Source: Veillonella intestinalis
GTDB taxonomy: Bacteria > Bacillota > Negativicutes > Veillonellales > Veillonellaceae
DNA length: 64,000 nucleotides
Assembly (NCBI RefSeq): GCF_943193155.1
Contig: NZ_CALPDB010000002.1
Location: 62,001 to 126,000, forward strand
Direction of reading: 5' to 3'
Positions within the stretch are counted from its first letter, which is position 1, and each line of letters starts with the position of its first letter. Below, piece by piece: positions 38,755-47,089 of the stretch. A program made the translations under genes and the position numbers. A model generated the notes under the pieces. That model saw nothing but the letters and a program-made list of their open reading frames with translations, was not told where the DNA came from and searched no databases.

Positions 38755-38889
38755 TTACATTTTTTCGAATTGATCTTTACCTACGCCACAAATTGGGCAA
38801 ACATAATCATCTGGTTGATCAGCGAATTTAACACCTTCTACAGCTTCGTCATAGATCCAACCGCATACTACACATACGTATTTTTCCAT
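38755..38889 (-). CDS. minimal rubredoxin (44 aa)
   Basis: Small gene with the sequence pattern [13 protein letters not shown]...[18 protein letters not shown], which holds both CxxCG knuckles that bind one iron. Rubredoxins are usually 52-54 residues; here the loop between the knuckles is about eight residues shorter, leaving [11 protein letters not shown]. It carries electrons to oxygen-defence enzymes such as superoxide reductase or rubrerythrin; a superoxide reductase gene is at 58121-58513. AGGAGG precedes the ATG. It has its own promoter and terminator. Confidence 0.93.
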   Translation of the reverse strand: MEKYVCVVCGWIYDEAVEGVKFADQPDDYVCPICGVGKDQFEKM

Positions 38890-38920
38890 CACTTGCGCCT
38901 CCTTTCATTATAAAATAGAC

Positions 38921-38934
38921 ACTGTATCTACAGT
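38921..38934. promoter_or_regulatory. palindrome at the rubredoxin transcription start
   Basis: ACTGTATCTACAGT has 6-bp arms around a 2-bp centre and lies at about -3 to +11 of the predicted rubredoxin transcript, a position that suits a repressor site. Confidence 0.4.
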
Positions 38935-38937
38935 CAT

Positions 38938-38966
38938 AGTGTATCATAAATATCGATTATGTTCAA
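38938..38966 (-). promoter_or_regulatory. promoter of the rubredoxin gene
   Basis: Minus strand: -35 TTGAAC at 38961-38966, 17-bp spacer, -10 TACACT at 38938-38943. Confidence 0.6.
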
Positions 38967-39110
38967 TATTTTTTTTATCTTTTTCAAAATTTTATGAACC
39001 CTCTAATTTATTAGATTCTACAAGGCTTTTAATACATTTTACAAAATTAAATTTTATAAATTAGTAAGGTGTTTTTCAAACTTCCCCTATATTTTTTTTG
39101 CAAATACCTT

Positions 39111-39155
39111 TATAATTAGTAAAAGAAGTAATATTCATTTTCAATTACTTCTTTT
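39111..39155 (+). promoter_or_regulatory. -10 element and 12-bp inverted repeat before the FabK-like gene
   Basis: TATAAT at 39111-39116 is followed by perfect 12-bp arms (AAAAGAAGTAAT at 39121-39132, ATTACTTCTTTT at 39144-39155) with an 11-nt loop, so the repeat starts at the predicted transcription start. No good -35 is seen. The rest of this 317-bp gap (38890-39206) holds the rubredoxin promoter and AT-rich sequence. Confidence 0.45.
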
Positions 39156-39206
39156 TAATTCTGATTTCATAACATTACATAATAATAGTTTTATAGGAGG
39201 TATTAC

Positions 39207-40148
39207 ATGAAAACAAAATTTACAGAACTCCTCGGTATTGAATATCCGATTATCCAAGGTGCTATGGCTTGGACCTCAGAACATAAATTAGCTGCTGCCG
39301 TAGCTAATGCTGGTGCTACTGGTGTAATTGCTACTGGTGGTCGCGATGCAGAATGGGTACGTCAAGAAATCCGAGCTGCCAAAGCATTAACTACTAAGCC
39401 TTTTGGTGTTAATTTAATGCTTATGGCAAAAAATATTGACGAGCTTGTAGAAGTTATTAAAGAAGAAAAACCTGCCTTTGTAACATTAGGCGCTGGTAAT
39501 CCAGTACCATTCATCGAACCTATGCATGCTGTAGGGATTAAAGTAATTCCTGTTGTACCAAATGTTAAACTAGCTAAACGCGTTGCCGCTGCAGGTGCTG
39601 ATGCTCTTATCGTAGAAGGCCAAGAAGCGGGTGGTCATATTGGCACGCAAACAACGATGGCCTTAATGGAAAACGTACTTCCAGAAATTGATATTCCTGT
39701 GATTATTGCTGGTGGTATTGCCGATGGCCGTGCCTTAGCAGCAGCATTAACAATGGGGGCTGAAGGCGTACAAATGGGCTCTCGCTTTATTCTAGCTGAA
39801 GAATGCCAAATGCATCAAAATTGTAAAGACGCTATTATTAAAGCAACTGACACTGATTCTGCAGTAACTGGTTTAACTAGCGGTCATGGTGGTGTTCGTT
39901 CCTTAAAAAACGAATTCACAGAAAAATACTTAGCTGCTGAATTTAGCTGCACTGATAAAGAAACATTAACAGCCATGTCTGTAGGTACTAATCGTAAAGC
40001 AGCCGTTGAAGGGGACATCGTAAATGGTGCGGTACAATGTGGTCAAAGTTTGAATCGCTTAACTAAAGTAGAACCAGCTAGCGCTATTGTAGAATCTGTT
40101 ATTGCCGAAGCTAAAGAAGCTATTAAAGGGGCTCAACGCTTTTTATAA
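39207..40148 (+). CDS. FabK-like FMN-dependent enoyl reductase / nitronate monooxygenase
   Basis: 313-aa flavoprotein very like the FabK at 30018-30962: IEYPIIQGAMAWTSEHKLAAAV (blocks IIQGAMAW, KLAAAVANAGATG), EGQEAGGHIGTQTTMALM (block EAGGHIG), VIIAGGIADGRALAAAL (block AGGIADGRA) and EGVQMGSRFILAEEC. It stands alone with its own promoter and an inverted repeat at the transcription start. It may be a second enoyl-ACP reductase used under another condition, or a nitronate monooxygenase. TAGGAGG precedes the ATG. Confidence 0.85.
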   Translation: MKTKFTELLGIEYPIIQGAMAWTSEHKLAAAVANAGATGVIATGGRDAEWVRQEIRAAKALTTKPFGVNLMLMAKNIDELVEVIKEEKPAFVTLGAGNPVPFIEPMHAVGIKVIPVVPNVKLAKRVAAAGADALIVEGQEAGGHIGTQTTMALMENVLPEIDIPVIIAGGIADGRALAAALTMGAEGVQMGSRFILAEECQMHQNCKDAIIKATDTDSAVTGLTSGHGGVRSLKNEFTEKYLAAEFSCTDKETLTAMSVGTNRKAAVEGDIVNGAVQCGQSLNRLTKVEPASAIVESVIAEAKEAIKGAQRFL

Positions 40149-40222
40149 TACTTTGGTCCCCTATGCTAGCTGATTTATAACTTATTTATAACCATTAAAT
40201 CAAATGCATAGAACCATACCGT

Positions 40223-40246
40223 AGAGGCAATCCTAGTATTGCCTCT
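40223..40246 (+). terminator. terminator after the FabK-like gene
   Basis: Perfect 9-bp stem (AGAGGCAAT with ATTGCCTCT), 6-nt loop, then CTTTG. The T-tract is short. Confidence 0.6.
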
Positions 40247-40248
40247 CT

Positions 40249-40277
40249 TTGTCAAATACGACAATCTAATGTATACT
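40249..40277 (+). promoter_or_regulatory. promoter of the carbonic anhydrase gene
   Basis: -35 TTGTCA at 40249-40254, 17-bp spacer, -10 TATACT at 40272-40277; it begins right after the preceding terminator. Confidence 0.65.
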
Positions 40278-40335
40278 AAAAATTAAGTATTTATACTTTT
40301 AATATAATAAATTCACCTAATTAGGAGTGATCATT

Positions 40336-40884
40336 ATGTTACCATTTAACGGAAAATACCCTAAACTTGATCCAAAAAGCTGTCTTATGCCAGGTGCTGA
40401 AATTGCTGGTGATGTGGAGCTTAAAGAATTTGCCTCCCTTTGGCAGAATGTGGCGGCTCGTGGCGATGTAAATAAAATTGTCGTAGGTCGTTATACCAAT
40501 GTACAAGATAATTCAGTCCTTCATGTTGACGACGATAAAGCATGTATTCTCGGCGATTATGTAACCATTGGCCACGGTGCTATCGTTCACGCTTCTACCT
40601 TAGAAGATAATGTACTAGTTGGCATGGGTGCCATTGTTTTAAGTGGCTGCCATATCGGTACTGGCTCAATCATCGCAGCCGGTGCTGTTGTATTAGAAAA
40701 TACAACAATTCCGCCTTACTCTTTAGTGGTAGGCTGCCCTGCCAAAGTAATTCGTACTGACGAATCTCAAATTGATCGCATTCATAATCAGGCCTTAAAA
40801 TACAAAAATCTTTGGACTGAAAAATATGGTTTATTGCCAAATGCAGGCGGTGAAATGTATAAAGAAGGGGCTAAAATAGTCTAA
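40336..40884 (+). CDS. gamma-class carbonic anhydrase-like hexapeptide protein
   Basis: 182-aa left-handed beta-helix protein with repeating [LIV]GxxxxV hexapeptides at about 25-145. The three histidines expected to bind the metal are present in NSVLHVDDD and in IGHGAIVHAS, and the GMGAIVLSGCHIG and GCPAKVIR blocks are typical of the YrdA/CaiE/Cam family. Carbonic anhydrase activity is plausible, but many relatives have not been shown to have it. The ATG at 40336 was chosen (TAGGAG 8 bp upstream) over a GTG three codons earlier. Confidence 0.88.
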   Translation: MLPFNGKYPKLDPKSCLMPGAEIAGDVELKEFASLWQNVAARGDVNKIVVGRYTNVQDNSVLHVDDDKACILGDYVTIGHGAIVHASTLEDNVLVGMGAIVLSGCHIGTGSIIAAGAVVLENTTIPPYSLVVGCPAKVIRTDESQIDRIHNQALKYKNLWTEKYGLLPNAGGEMYKEGAKIV

Positions 40885-40897
40885 TAGTTCTACTACG

Positions 40898-40935
40898 AAA
40901 AAGAGCTAGCAACAACATTGTTGCTAGCTCTTTTT
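40898..40935. terminator. bidirectional terminator after the carbonic anhydrase gene
   Basis: Stem of up to 17-18 bp (AAAAAGAGCTAGCAAC and complement) with a tiny loop and a T-tract to 40936. The A-tract on the left lets it also end nrdG, which finishes at 40964 on the other strand. Confidence 0.9.
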
Positions 40936-40963
40936 TAGTATAAAACAAAATCTATTAAATTTC

Positions 40964-41461
40964 TCAAACCATAGCAAGCACTACCTCGCCGGTAGCTAAA
41001 CTCTGTTTAACATCAATAATGCGTTGATTCTTCGAGCCTCGAAAACGTAAACTAGGATCTCGCAATGCATCAACAAATTTTCCATCTACTAACACATCAC
41101 AGTGTGCCAACAACGCCCGCTTATTAGGACATTCTACAATCTCATCCCAAGTATAACCGGAATAAGCCCATATATCCTTATGCGGTACAATTTCACGCAC
41201 TTTAGTCACTACAGGCAATAAGCCATCTACATTTTGAAATGGTTCGCCTCCCAATAAAGTTAAACCTGCCACATTAGGGTCACTTACATAACGTATAACC
41301 TCTTCAGTTTCCTTATCGGTCCAAACAGAACCAGCCTGTGGATTTTGATATTCTTCATTAAAACAATTAAAGCACTTATGCGTGCAGCCTGTAACAAAAA
41401 TAGACGTGCGAATCCCATTGCCATTGGCAATATCGTATTTTCGAATTTGTCCATAATTCAT
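40964..41461 (-). CDS. nrdG: anaerobic ribonucleotide reductase activating enzyme
   Basis: 165-aa radical SAM enzyme that puts the glycyl radical on NrdD. The cluster motif CTHKCFNCFN is CxxxCxxC at about 26-33, followed by the GGEP-like LTLLGGEPFQN. It starts 167 bp after nrdD ends, with a hairpin between them that may tune the relative amounts. Anaerobic growth is implied. Confidence 0.94.
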   Translation of the reverse strand: MNYGQIRKYDIANGNGIRTSIFVTGCTHKCFNCFNEEYQNPQAGSVWTDKETEEVIRYVSDPNVAGLTLLGGEPFQNVDGLLPVVTKVREIVPHKDIWAYSGYTWDEIVECPNKRALLAHCDVLVDGKFVDALRDPSLRFRGSKNQRIIDVKQSLATGEVVLAMV

Positions 41462-41538
41462 TACTGGTTCGCCTCCTCTACTGTTACCTCATTATTATAT
41501 GCGTGCCATTATCCGCTATAAATTATTTACTGAAACGA

Positions 41539-41565
41539 ACAGGTCATGCCAGCGACATGACCTGT
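41539..41565 (-). terminator. hairpin between nrdD and nrdG
   Basis: Perfect 10-bp stem (ACAGGTCATG and complement), 7-nt loop. The following minus-strand sequence TTCGTTTC is a poor T-tract, so it may be a partial terminator or a processing hairpin. Confidence 0.55.
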
Positions 41566-41628
41566 ATTTAATATAATTTTTAAGTAAACGCTAAGCTATA
41601 CCTAAACGCTAAATAAGCTTTAATACAC

Positions 41629-43779
41629 TTAGATATGCATTACTCTATCTTTAATTTCTTTTGTGCGCCCTTCATTCCAGAAATTTTCGCCTAAGTAGCC
41701 ACAAGTCCGACGAATAACAGTTAATTTATCACGATCTGTGTTATGGCAACGTGGGCATTCCCAATCATTATGGTCATTTACTTTGATTTCTCCATCAAAG
41801 CCACAAACATGACAATAATCAGATTTCGTATTAAATTCTGCATACGAAATATTATCATAAATATACTGCATCATAGTTAATACAGCTGGAATATTATTTG
41901 TCATATTAGGAATTTCAGCATAGGAAATACAACCACCAGTTGACTTTTTCTGGAATTCTGACTCAAAGGAGAATTTATCAAATACATTGATTTCTTCCCG
42001 TACATTTACATGATAGCTGTTCGTATAATAGCCCTTGTCCGTAATGTCTTCAATTTCACCAAACCGTGCTCGGTCTAAAGAGCTGAAACGATTTGTCAAG
42101 CTTTCAGCTGGGGTACCATATAAAGCAAAGCCCATATTATGGCGCTGTTTCCAAGTTTCAATGGCTTCATTTAAACGATCCATTACTTTCATGGCAAATA
42201 CACGCCCTTTTTCACCCGTATTGGACTCACCAGTAATTAACTTCGTTGCTTCATACATACCAATATAGCCCATGGAAATAGTAGCATAACCACCAATTAA
42301 GAACTGACTAATGGACTCACCTTTCTTAAGGCGTGCAATAGCTCCATGTTGCCAATGAATTGGAGACACATCACTGGTTACATTCTTTAACAATTCATAG
42401 CGTAATAACAAGGCTTTCTCTACTAGGTCAAGGCGTTTATCTAAAATTTCAAAGAAACGCTCTTCACTATGGCGCGCTAAAATACCAATTTGAGGTAAAT
42501 TTAAACTCACTACGCCCATATTAAAGCGGCCATCAAATACATATTCACCAGCTTCATTTTTCCATGGTGATAAAAAGGCACGACAACCCATAGGACTAAA
42601 TACATTGCCTTCATAAATTTCTTTCATTTTCTTAGCAGAAATATAATCTGGATACATCCGTTTAGCTGTGCATTGAGCCGCTAATTCAGTTAAATAATAA
42701 TATGGTGAATCAGGATGTACATTATGCTCATCCAACACATAAATTAATTTAGGAAATGCTGGCGTAATATATACATTCGCTTCGTTTTTAACGCCCATAA
42801 TGCGCTGTTTTAAAATCTCTTCATCAATAAGCGCTGCTTCTTTGGCATATTCACTATTAGGGTCAAAATGCATAAATAAAGTAACAAAAGGTGCCTGCCC
42901 GTTTGTTGTCATAAGCGTATTAATTTGGTACTGAATCGTTTGAATACCATCTTTAACTTCTTTACGAGTTCGTTTCCATGCAATTTCTTCCGCTTTTTCC
43001 ATATTTGGCTTCATACCATAGATTTCAACTTGCTCTTCTAACACATTCGCTAAAATCTTATCATATGACTTACGCACAAAAGGCGCTAAAATACGATCAA
43101 TGCCATTAATGCTTTGACCACCATACTGCCCAGAGGCTACTTGTGCAATAATTTGAGTCGTCACTGTACATGCTACTTGGAAAGATTTAGGTGTATCAAT
43201 TTTCTTACCATTAATAACAGTACCATTAGTTAACATATCATTTAAATTAATCAAGCAACAGTTAAACATAGGCTGAATAATATAATCCATGTCATGAAAA
43301 TGAATGGCCCCACTATCATGAGCCTGTACAATATCAGCTGGAATTAATTTACGCCGAGCAATATCCTTACTCACTTCCCCAGCAATTAAATCACGCTGTG
43401 TAGACACAATTGCCGCATCTTTATTAGAGTTCTCATCTAACAAGGCAACATTACTACGATCCAGCAAACCAAATACATCTTTATCCGTCGTATTTTCTTT
43501 ACGCTTAAAGCTTTGAACAGCCTTGTAGTTTTCATAGGCTCGTGCAGTGGCTGGATTATTATATTCTAATAGTTTGTAATACACTTGATCTTCAATGGCA
43601 TAAATAGTCAAGGTTTTCCCAATCTTATGGGCATATTCTTCAATTTCATTAGCAATGCGATCCGCTAAACCCGCTTCATACAAACCCGTACTACTGTTCA
43701 TGGCTTTTTCTATGGCGATTACAATTTTTGACTTATCGAATGAAACTTTTTGTCCATCCCGCTTAATTACCTCTAACAC
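41629..43779 (-). CDS. nrdD: anaerobic (class III) ribonucleoside-triphosphate reductase
   Basis: 716-aa oxygen-sensitive reductase making dNTPs. The N-terminal ATP-cone (VIKRDGQKVSFDKSKIV, about 3-90) senses ATP/dATP. The C-terminal zinc site is CHVCGFDG...CPRCHNTD and the glycyl-radical loop is RRTCGYLGENFWN. The start is a GTG with GGGAGG upstream. A sequence like an NrdR box overlaps its likely -10 region. nrdG follows. Confidence 0.96.
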   Translation of the reverse strand: MLEVIKRDGQKVSFDKSKIVIAIEKAMNSSTGLYEAGLADRIANEIEEYAHKIGKTLTIYAIEDQVYYKLLEYNNPATARAYENYKAVQSFKRKENTTDKDVFGLLDRSNVALLDENSNKDAAIVSTQRDLIAGEVSKDIARRKLIPADIVQAHDSGAIHFHDMDYIIQPMFNCCLINLNDMLTNGTVINGKKIDTPKSFQVACTVTTQIIAQVASGQYGGQSINGIDRILAPFVRKSYDKILANVLEEQVEIYGMKPNMEKAEEIAWKRTRKEVKDGIQTIQYQINTLMTTNGQAPFVTLFMHFDPNSEYAKEAALIDEEILKQRIMGVKNEANVYITPAFPKLIYVLDEHNVHPDSPYYYLTELAAQCTAKRMYPDYISAKKMKEIYEGNVFSPMGCRAFLSPWKNEAGEYVFDGRFNMGVVSLNLPQIGILARHSEERFFEILDKRLDLVEKALLLRYELLKNVTSDVSPIHWQHGAIARLKKGESISQFLIGGYATISMGYIGMYEATKLITGESNTGEKGRVFAMKVMDRLNEAIETWKQRHNMGFALYGTPAESLTNRFSSLDRARFGEIEDITDKGYYTNSYHVNVREEINVFDKFSFESEFQKKSTGGCISYAEIPNMTNNIPAVLTMMQYIYDNISYAEFNTKSDYCHVCGFDGEIKVNDHNDWECPRCHNTDRDKLTVIRRTCGYLGENFWNEGRTKEIKDRVMHI

Positions 43780-43800
43780 GACAAGGCCTCCCTATGGTTG

Positions 43801-43816
43801 CTACAAAATATAGTAT
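43801..43816. promoter_or_regulatory. NrdR-box-like site upstream of nrdD
   Basis: Minus strand ATACTATATTTTGTAG agrees with the known NrdR box (ACACTATATATTGTGT) at 12 of 16 positions, including 11 of the 12 central ones. A second box at the usual distance is not clear. Confidence 0.4.
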
Positions 43817-43898
43817 ATAAAAATAAACGTAAACGAATTGTTTTTATGACCCTCTGGCCATCAATTTCCTATATGAAGCATTTGCCTATACATATAAA

Positions 43899-43927
43899 CA
43901 ACTGGTACCGTAAACGGCTACCAGTTG
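43899..43927 (-). terminator. terminator after the acyl-CoA ligase gene
   Basis: 9-bp outer stem (CAACTGGTA and complement) with an inner CCGT/ACGG pair; minus-strand continuation TTTATATG. It lies 52 bp past the ligase stop. Confidence 0.6.
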
Positions 43928-43979
43928 TTCGGTTCTTGCTTATTATACAATATCTTGTAGTTTATTTCAATAAATAATA

Positions 43980-45314
43980 CTATATATTATTATCATGCTT
44001 ACCTGCAGAAGTCTCATATATGCTTCGTAATTGTTTAGTATCTACCTTAGAACAAGCCGTCAATGGCAAGTGTTCAAGCCAAATAATCGCCTTCGGCCGT
44101 TCCTTAGACGTAAAATGCATAGCAATGTCAGCTACTATATCTTGTATCGCTCTTGTTTTATTGTGAACTAAAAAAGCAATCGGCTGTTCACCACGTAACT
44201 CATCAGGCACACCAATAACGGCACCATCCATAATGCCCTCTATATCTAGTAATTTTCCCTCCACATAAGGAATAGATAATTTATAGCCCCCTCTATTTAT
44301 CATCGCACTGCGGCGCCCCTTAAATAAAAGGCGTCCCGATTCACTCCAAGCGCCTTCATCACCTACTGAATACGGCAATTTAATACCTTCAATACCATAT
44401 GGTGTATCCACATATATTAACCCCATTTCATCAAGAGTAACCGTAACTCCTGGAAATGGATAGCCCACTGTATTTGGTTCTGCCAACCATTCCTCAGCTG
44501 TACAATACGTAATATAATTTAGCTCACTAGCACCATAATATAAAATAAACGCCGTATGAGGTTGTTTCTGTTGTAATTGGTTTAATAATTTATGATCTAA
44601 TGTTTGAGACCCAGTAAAAATTAGTTGCAAGGTTGGCAACGCATTCTGTAACATATTGACAATCAAACGAAGCTTTGTGGGTAATAAATACCAATGTGTC
44701 ACTTTCCACTGCTCACATAATTGTACCCAAGTCCGCGGTGACATATGAGCTGAGGTAATAATTGTGCCACCTTCATAGAGCACACTGAGTAAACTATTTA
44801 AGTTGCCAGTAAAACTCAAACTACCTTGGCAAAATAACACAGTTTTATTATCAACTTTAAAAATTTTATTTTGCCCCTCAAAAAAATCTAGCCAACTGCT
44901 TAAAGAGCGCCATAATACTTTAGGCAATCCCGTTGTGCCAGAAGACAAAACCCCAAAGTCAGCTCCACTTGGAATTGTTTGGCCTTGTAAATACGTTTTT
45001 TCCAATAAAGCTATTCTAGCTACCTCTAAATCAGGATGACATAAAATAGGCTTATATCCCTTGAGTAGACCTTGTAACCATTGTGTTAACTGTAACCATA
45101 CATCATTACTTTGAATTGTTCTAGCTAACTCCTTTTTAACAGTACTCGCTTTTTTAGTAGTTAGCGGTATCTCTTTAGACTCAGTAGTATCCATCAAAAC
45201 AGCTTGCCATAAATCACTATATGTATAAACAGTTGAATCTATAACAATAGCCGTTTTAGAACCTTGTGTTTCATTATAGCTAGCTAATCGCTGTAATAAA
45301 TCATTCATATACAA
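43980..45314 (-). CDS. AMP-dependent acyl-CoA synthetase (YhfT-like)
   Basis: 444-aa member of the ANL adenylating superfamily. Motif A3 is SSGTTGLPK, A5 is YYGASELNY, A7/A8 is SVGDEGAW and GRLLFKGRRSAMINRGGYKL, and the A10-type lysine region is LPLTACSKVDTKQL. It activates a carboxylic acid to an acyl-CoA through the acyl-adenylate. In gene order after bioY and a thiolase it matches the B. subtilis yhfUTS set, where the ligase is YhfT. The substrate is unknown; pimelate or another biotin precursor is an inference from the BirA-type operator upstream. Confidence 0.82.
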   Translation of the reverse strand: MYMNDLLQRLASYNETQGSKTAIVIDSTVYTYSDLWQAVLMDTTESKEIPLTTKKASTVKKELARTIQSNDVWLQLTQWLQGLLKGYKPILCHPDLEVARIALLEKTYLQGQTIPSGADFGVLSSGTTGLPKVLWRSLSSWLDFFEGQNKIFKVDNKTVLFCQGSLSFTGNLNSLLSVLYEGGTIITSAHMSPRTWVQLCEQWKVTHWYLLPTKLRLIVNMLQNALPTLQLIFTGSQTLDHKLLNQLQQKQPHTAFILYYGASELNYITYCTAEEWLAEPNTVGYPFPGVTVTLDEMGLIYVDTPYGIEGIKLPYSVGDEGAWSESGRLLFKGRRSAMINRGGYKLSIPYVEGKLLDIEGIMDGAVIGVPDELRGEQPIAFLVHNKTRAIQDIVADIAMHFTSKERPKAIIWLEHLPLTACSKVDTKQLRSIYETSAGKHDNNI

Positions 45315-45358
45315 TCACCTTATATCTTATATATAGATATATTAAATCAATAGCACTC

Positions 45359-46471
45359 CTATACTAGACGCTCAATCAGTATAGCTGTCCCCATACCACC
45401 AGCCCCAGCGATAGCGCAAATACCATAACGCCCCTGACGATACTCTAAAGCTGCCATCGCATGAAGTAATATAATAGCACCTGAACAACCAAAAGGATGT
45501 CCATAAGCCAATGCGCCACCTAGCTGATTGTATTGCCCTTCATACGCACCATACGTGCGAGCAAATAACACATCAATAACAGCAAACGCCTCATTCCACT
45601 CAATTGCATCTAAATCGGCCATTCTTAAACCAGTGCGCTCTAATAATTGTTCCGTAGCTTGCCAAGCTCCTTCAGGACTATATAGTGGATCCCCTCCATA
45701 TTGCAACGCGCCTACAATCCGAAAGGGTCCTGGCTCTTCACTTAAAACAACAAAAGCGGCCCCATCATGAGTATAACAAGCATTTCCCGCAGTAGTAACT
45801 GTTCCTTCACCTAAAATAGGCTTCATACGATCTAAAATCTTTTGCTGTAAGCGTGGTTTAATACTTTCATCTTTATACCCTGCCCCCATATCAAAAATAT
45901 AAGGGCTTACAATACCTTCTTCACGAGCTTTAACAGCCAAACGATGACTACGCAAGCTCCAATAATCGAGTTCTTCTTTCTTCACATCATATTTTTGGGC
46001 TGTTCGCTCTGCTCCTTGCAACATAGCTAACGCATCATTTTCGTGAGGTGAAAACTGCGCGACCATATATGACCCTTGTCGTTCATCATCAGACGCATAA
46101 GTTCGCAGTGGTTGTAAAGAACTACTTTCTACCCCACCAGCGATTACAGTATTTGCCATCTTACTACGAATCGCCCGATAACCTTGTATAATCGCAGCTC
46201 CAGCACTGGCACATTGCATGTCAACCGTATAAGCCGGTACTGATTTCCCATACGCCGAATATAAAGCTGTCAAACGGCCTATATTACCACCCGTGCCTAC
46301 TGCATTACCACAGATAATCTCGTCTACAGAAGCATAGCGTTCATGTAAAACATCTAACAAGCGCGCCCCTAGTTGTTCAGGTCTTATGTGTTTAAATTGG
46401 CCCTTATATGAACCAATGGGCGTCCTAAGGCCGCCCATTATATACACAGAAGACAGCATTTGATTTTGCAT
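45359..46471 (-). CDS. thiolase family protein (YhfS-like)
   Basis: 370-aa thiolase. The nucleophilic Cys is in DMQCASAGAAIIQGY, and the C-terminal blocks are EWNEAFAV and GGALAYGHPFGCSGA, which carry the catalytic His and second Cys region. It either condenses or cleaves 3-ketoacyl-CoA. The N-terminal 'GGLRTPIGSYKGQFKHI' start is typical. It lies between bioY and the acyl-CoA ligase gene, as yhfS does with yhfU and yhfT in Bacillus. GGAGG precedes the ATG. Confidence 0.88.
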   Translation of the reverse strand: MQNQMLSSVYIMGGLRTPIGSYKGQFKHIRPEQLGARLLDVLHERYASVDEIICGNAVGTGGNIGRLTALYSAYGKSVPAYTVDMQCASAGAAIIQGYRAIRSKMANTVIAGGVESSSLQPLRTYASDDERQGSYMVAQFSPHENDALAMLQGAERTAQKYDVKKEELDYWSLRSHRLAVKAREEGIVSPYIFDMGAGYKDESIKPRLQQKILDRMKPILGEGTVTTAGNACYTHDGAAFVVLSEEPGPFRIVGALQYGGDPLYSPEGAWQATEQLLERTGLRMADLDAIEWNEAFAVIDVLFARTYGAYEGQYNQLGGALAYGHPFGCSGAIILLHAMAALEYRQGRYGICAIAGAGGMGTAILIERLV

Positions 46472-46500
46472 TTCAAACCTCCACTAAATACATTGTCTTC

Positions 46501-47025
46501 TTAAATATTCAATTTTGCTGCTTTTGTACCTAACCATGCTGCCATAGCACATTTCATAATATCGCCAGGAATAAATGGTAACGCATAACCTACTAGCGCT
46601 GCTTCAAAATTAATACCTGTAACAATCATACCACCAATCATGCCAAAAATATAAGTAATAGGAATTGTAATGACAACAGAACGCCAGAAATAAGTCAGAA
46701 AGGATGGCTTTTTACCTTTACAAATACTAAGCAAAGTATAAGCAATCGGATAGCTCCAAATAAAACCACCTGTAGGTCCTAAAATTTTCCCTAAACCACC
46801 AATGCCCCCAGCAAATACAGGTAAACCAACAGCCCCAATTAAGATGTACACACAAAGAGCAATAAAAGTTTCTTTAGGTGGCAACATAAAAGCAATCAAA
46901 CAAAATACTAAAGTTGATGCGGTTACCATAGCCGGCGTAAAAGGCAATGGAAAGGAAATATAAGCGGACACACAACATAAAGCTATTAATAACGCCATTT
47001 TTGTTAATTTACGAGTATCTGACAT
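46501..47025 (-). CDS. bioY: biotin transporter BioY (ECF-type S component)
   Basis: 174-aa integral membrane protein with about six helices that binds biotin. Family blocks are ISFPLPFTPAMVTASTLVF (read as PLPFTPAMVTASTLV), GAVGLPVFAGGIGGLGKILGPTGGF (read as LPVFAGG and LGPTGGFIWSYP) and ALPFIPGDIMKCAMAAWLG. The start was set at the ATG at 47023-47025 with GAGGTG upstream; the longer frame adds an unlikely 43-residue hydrophobic lead that overlaps the preceding gene. No EcfA/EcfT genes are here, so it must share an energising module or work alone. Confidence 0.93.
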   Translation of the reverse strand: MSDTRKLTKMALLIALCCVSAYISFPLPFTPAMVTASTLVFCLIAFMLPPKETFIALCVYILIGAVGLPVFAGGIGGLGKILGPTGGFIWSYPIAYTLLSICKGKKPSFLTYFWRSVVITIPITYIFGMIGGMIVTGINFEAALVGYALPFIPGDIMKCAMAAWLGTKAAKLNI

Positions 47026-47089
47026 AAAAACACACCTCAATATATAAAATAATACCAATACTACAATTAATAATAAAACGAAACAGACC

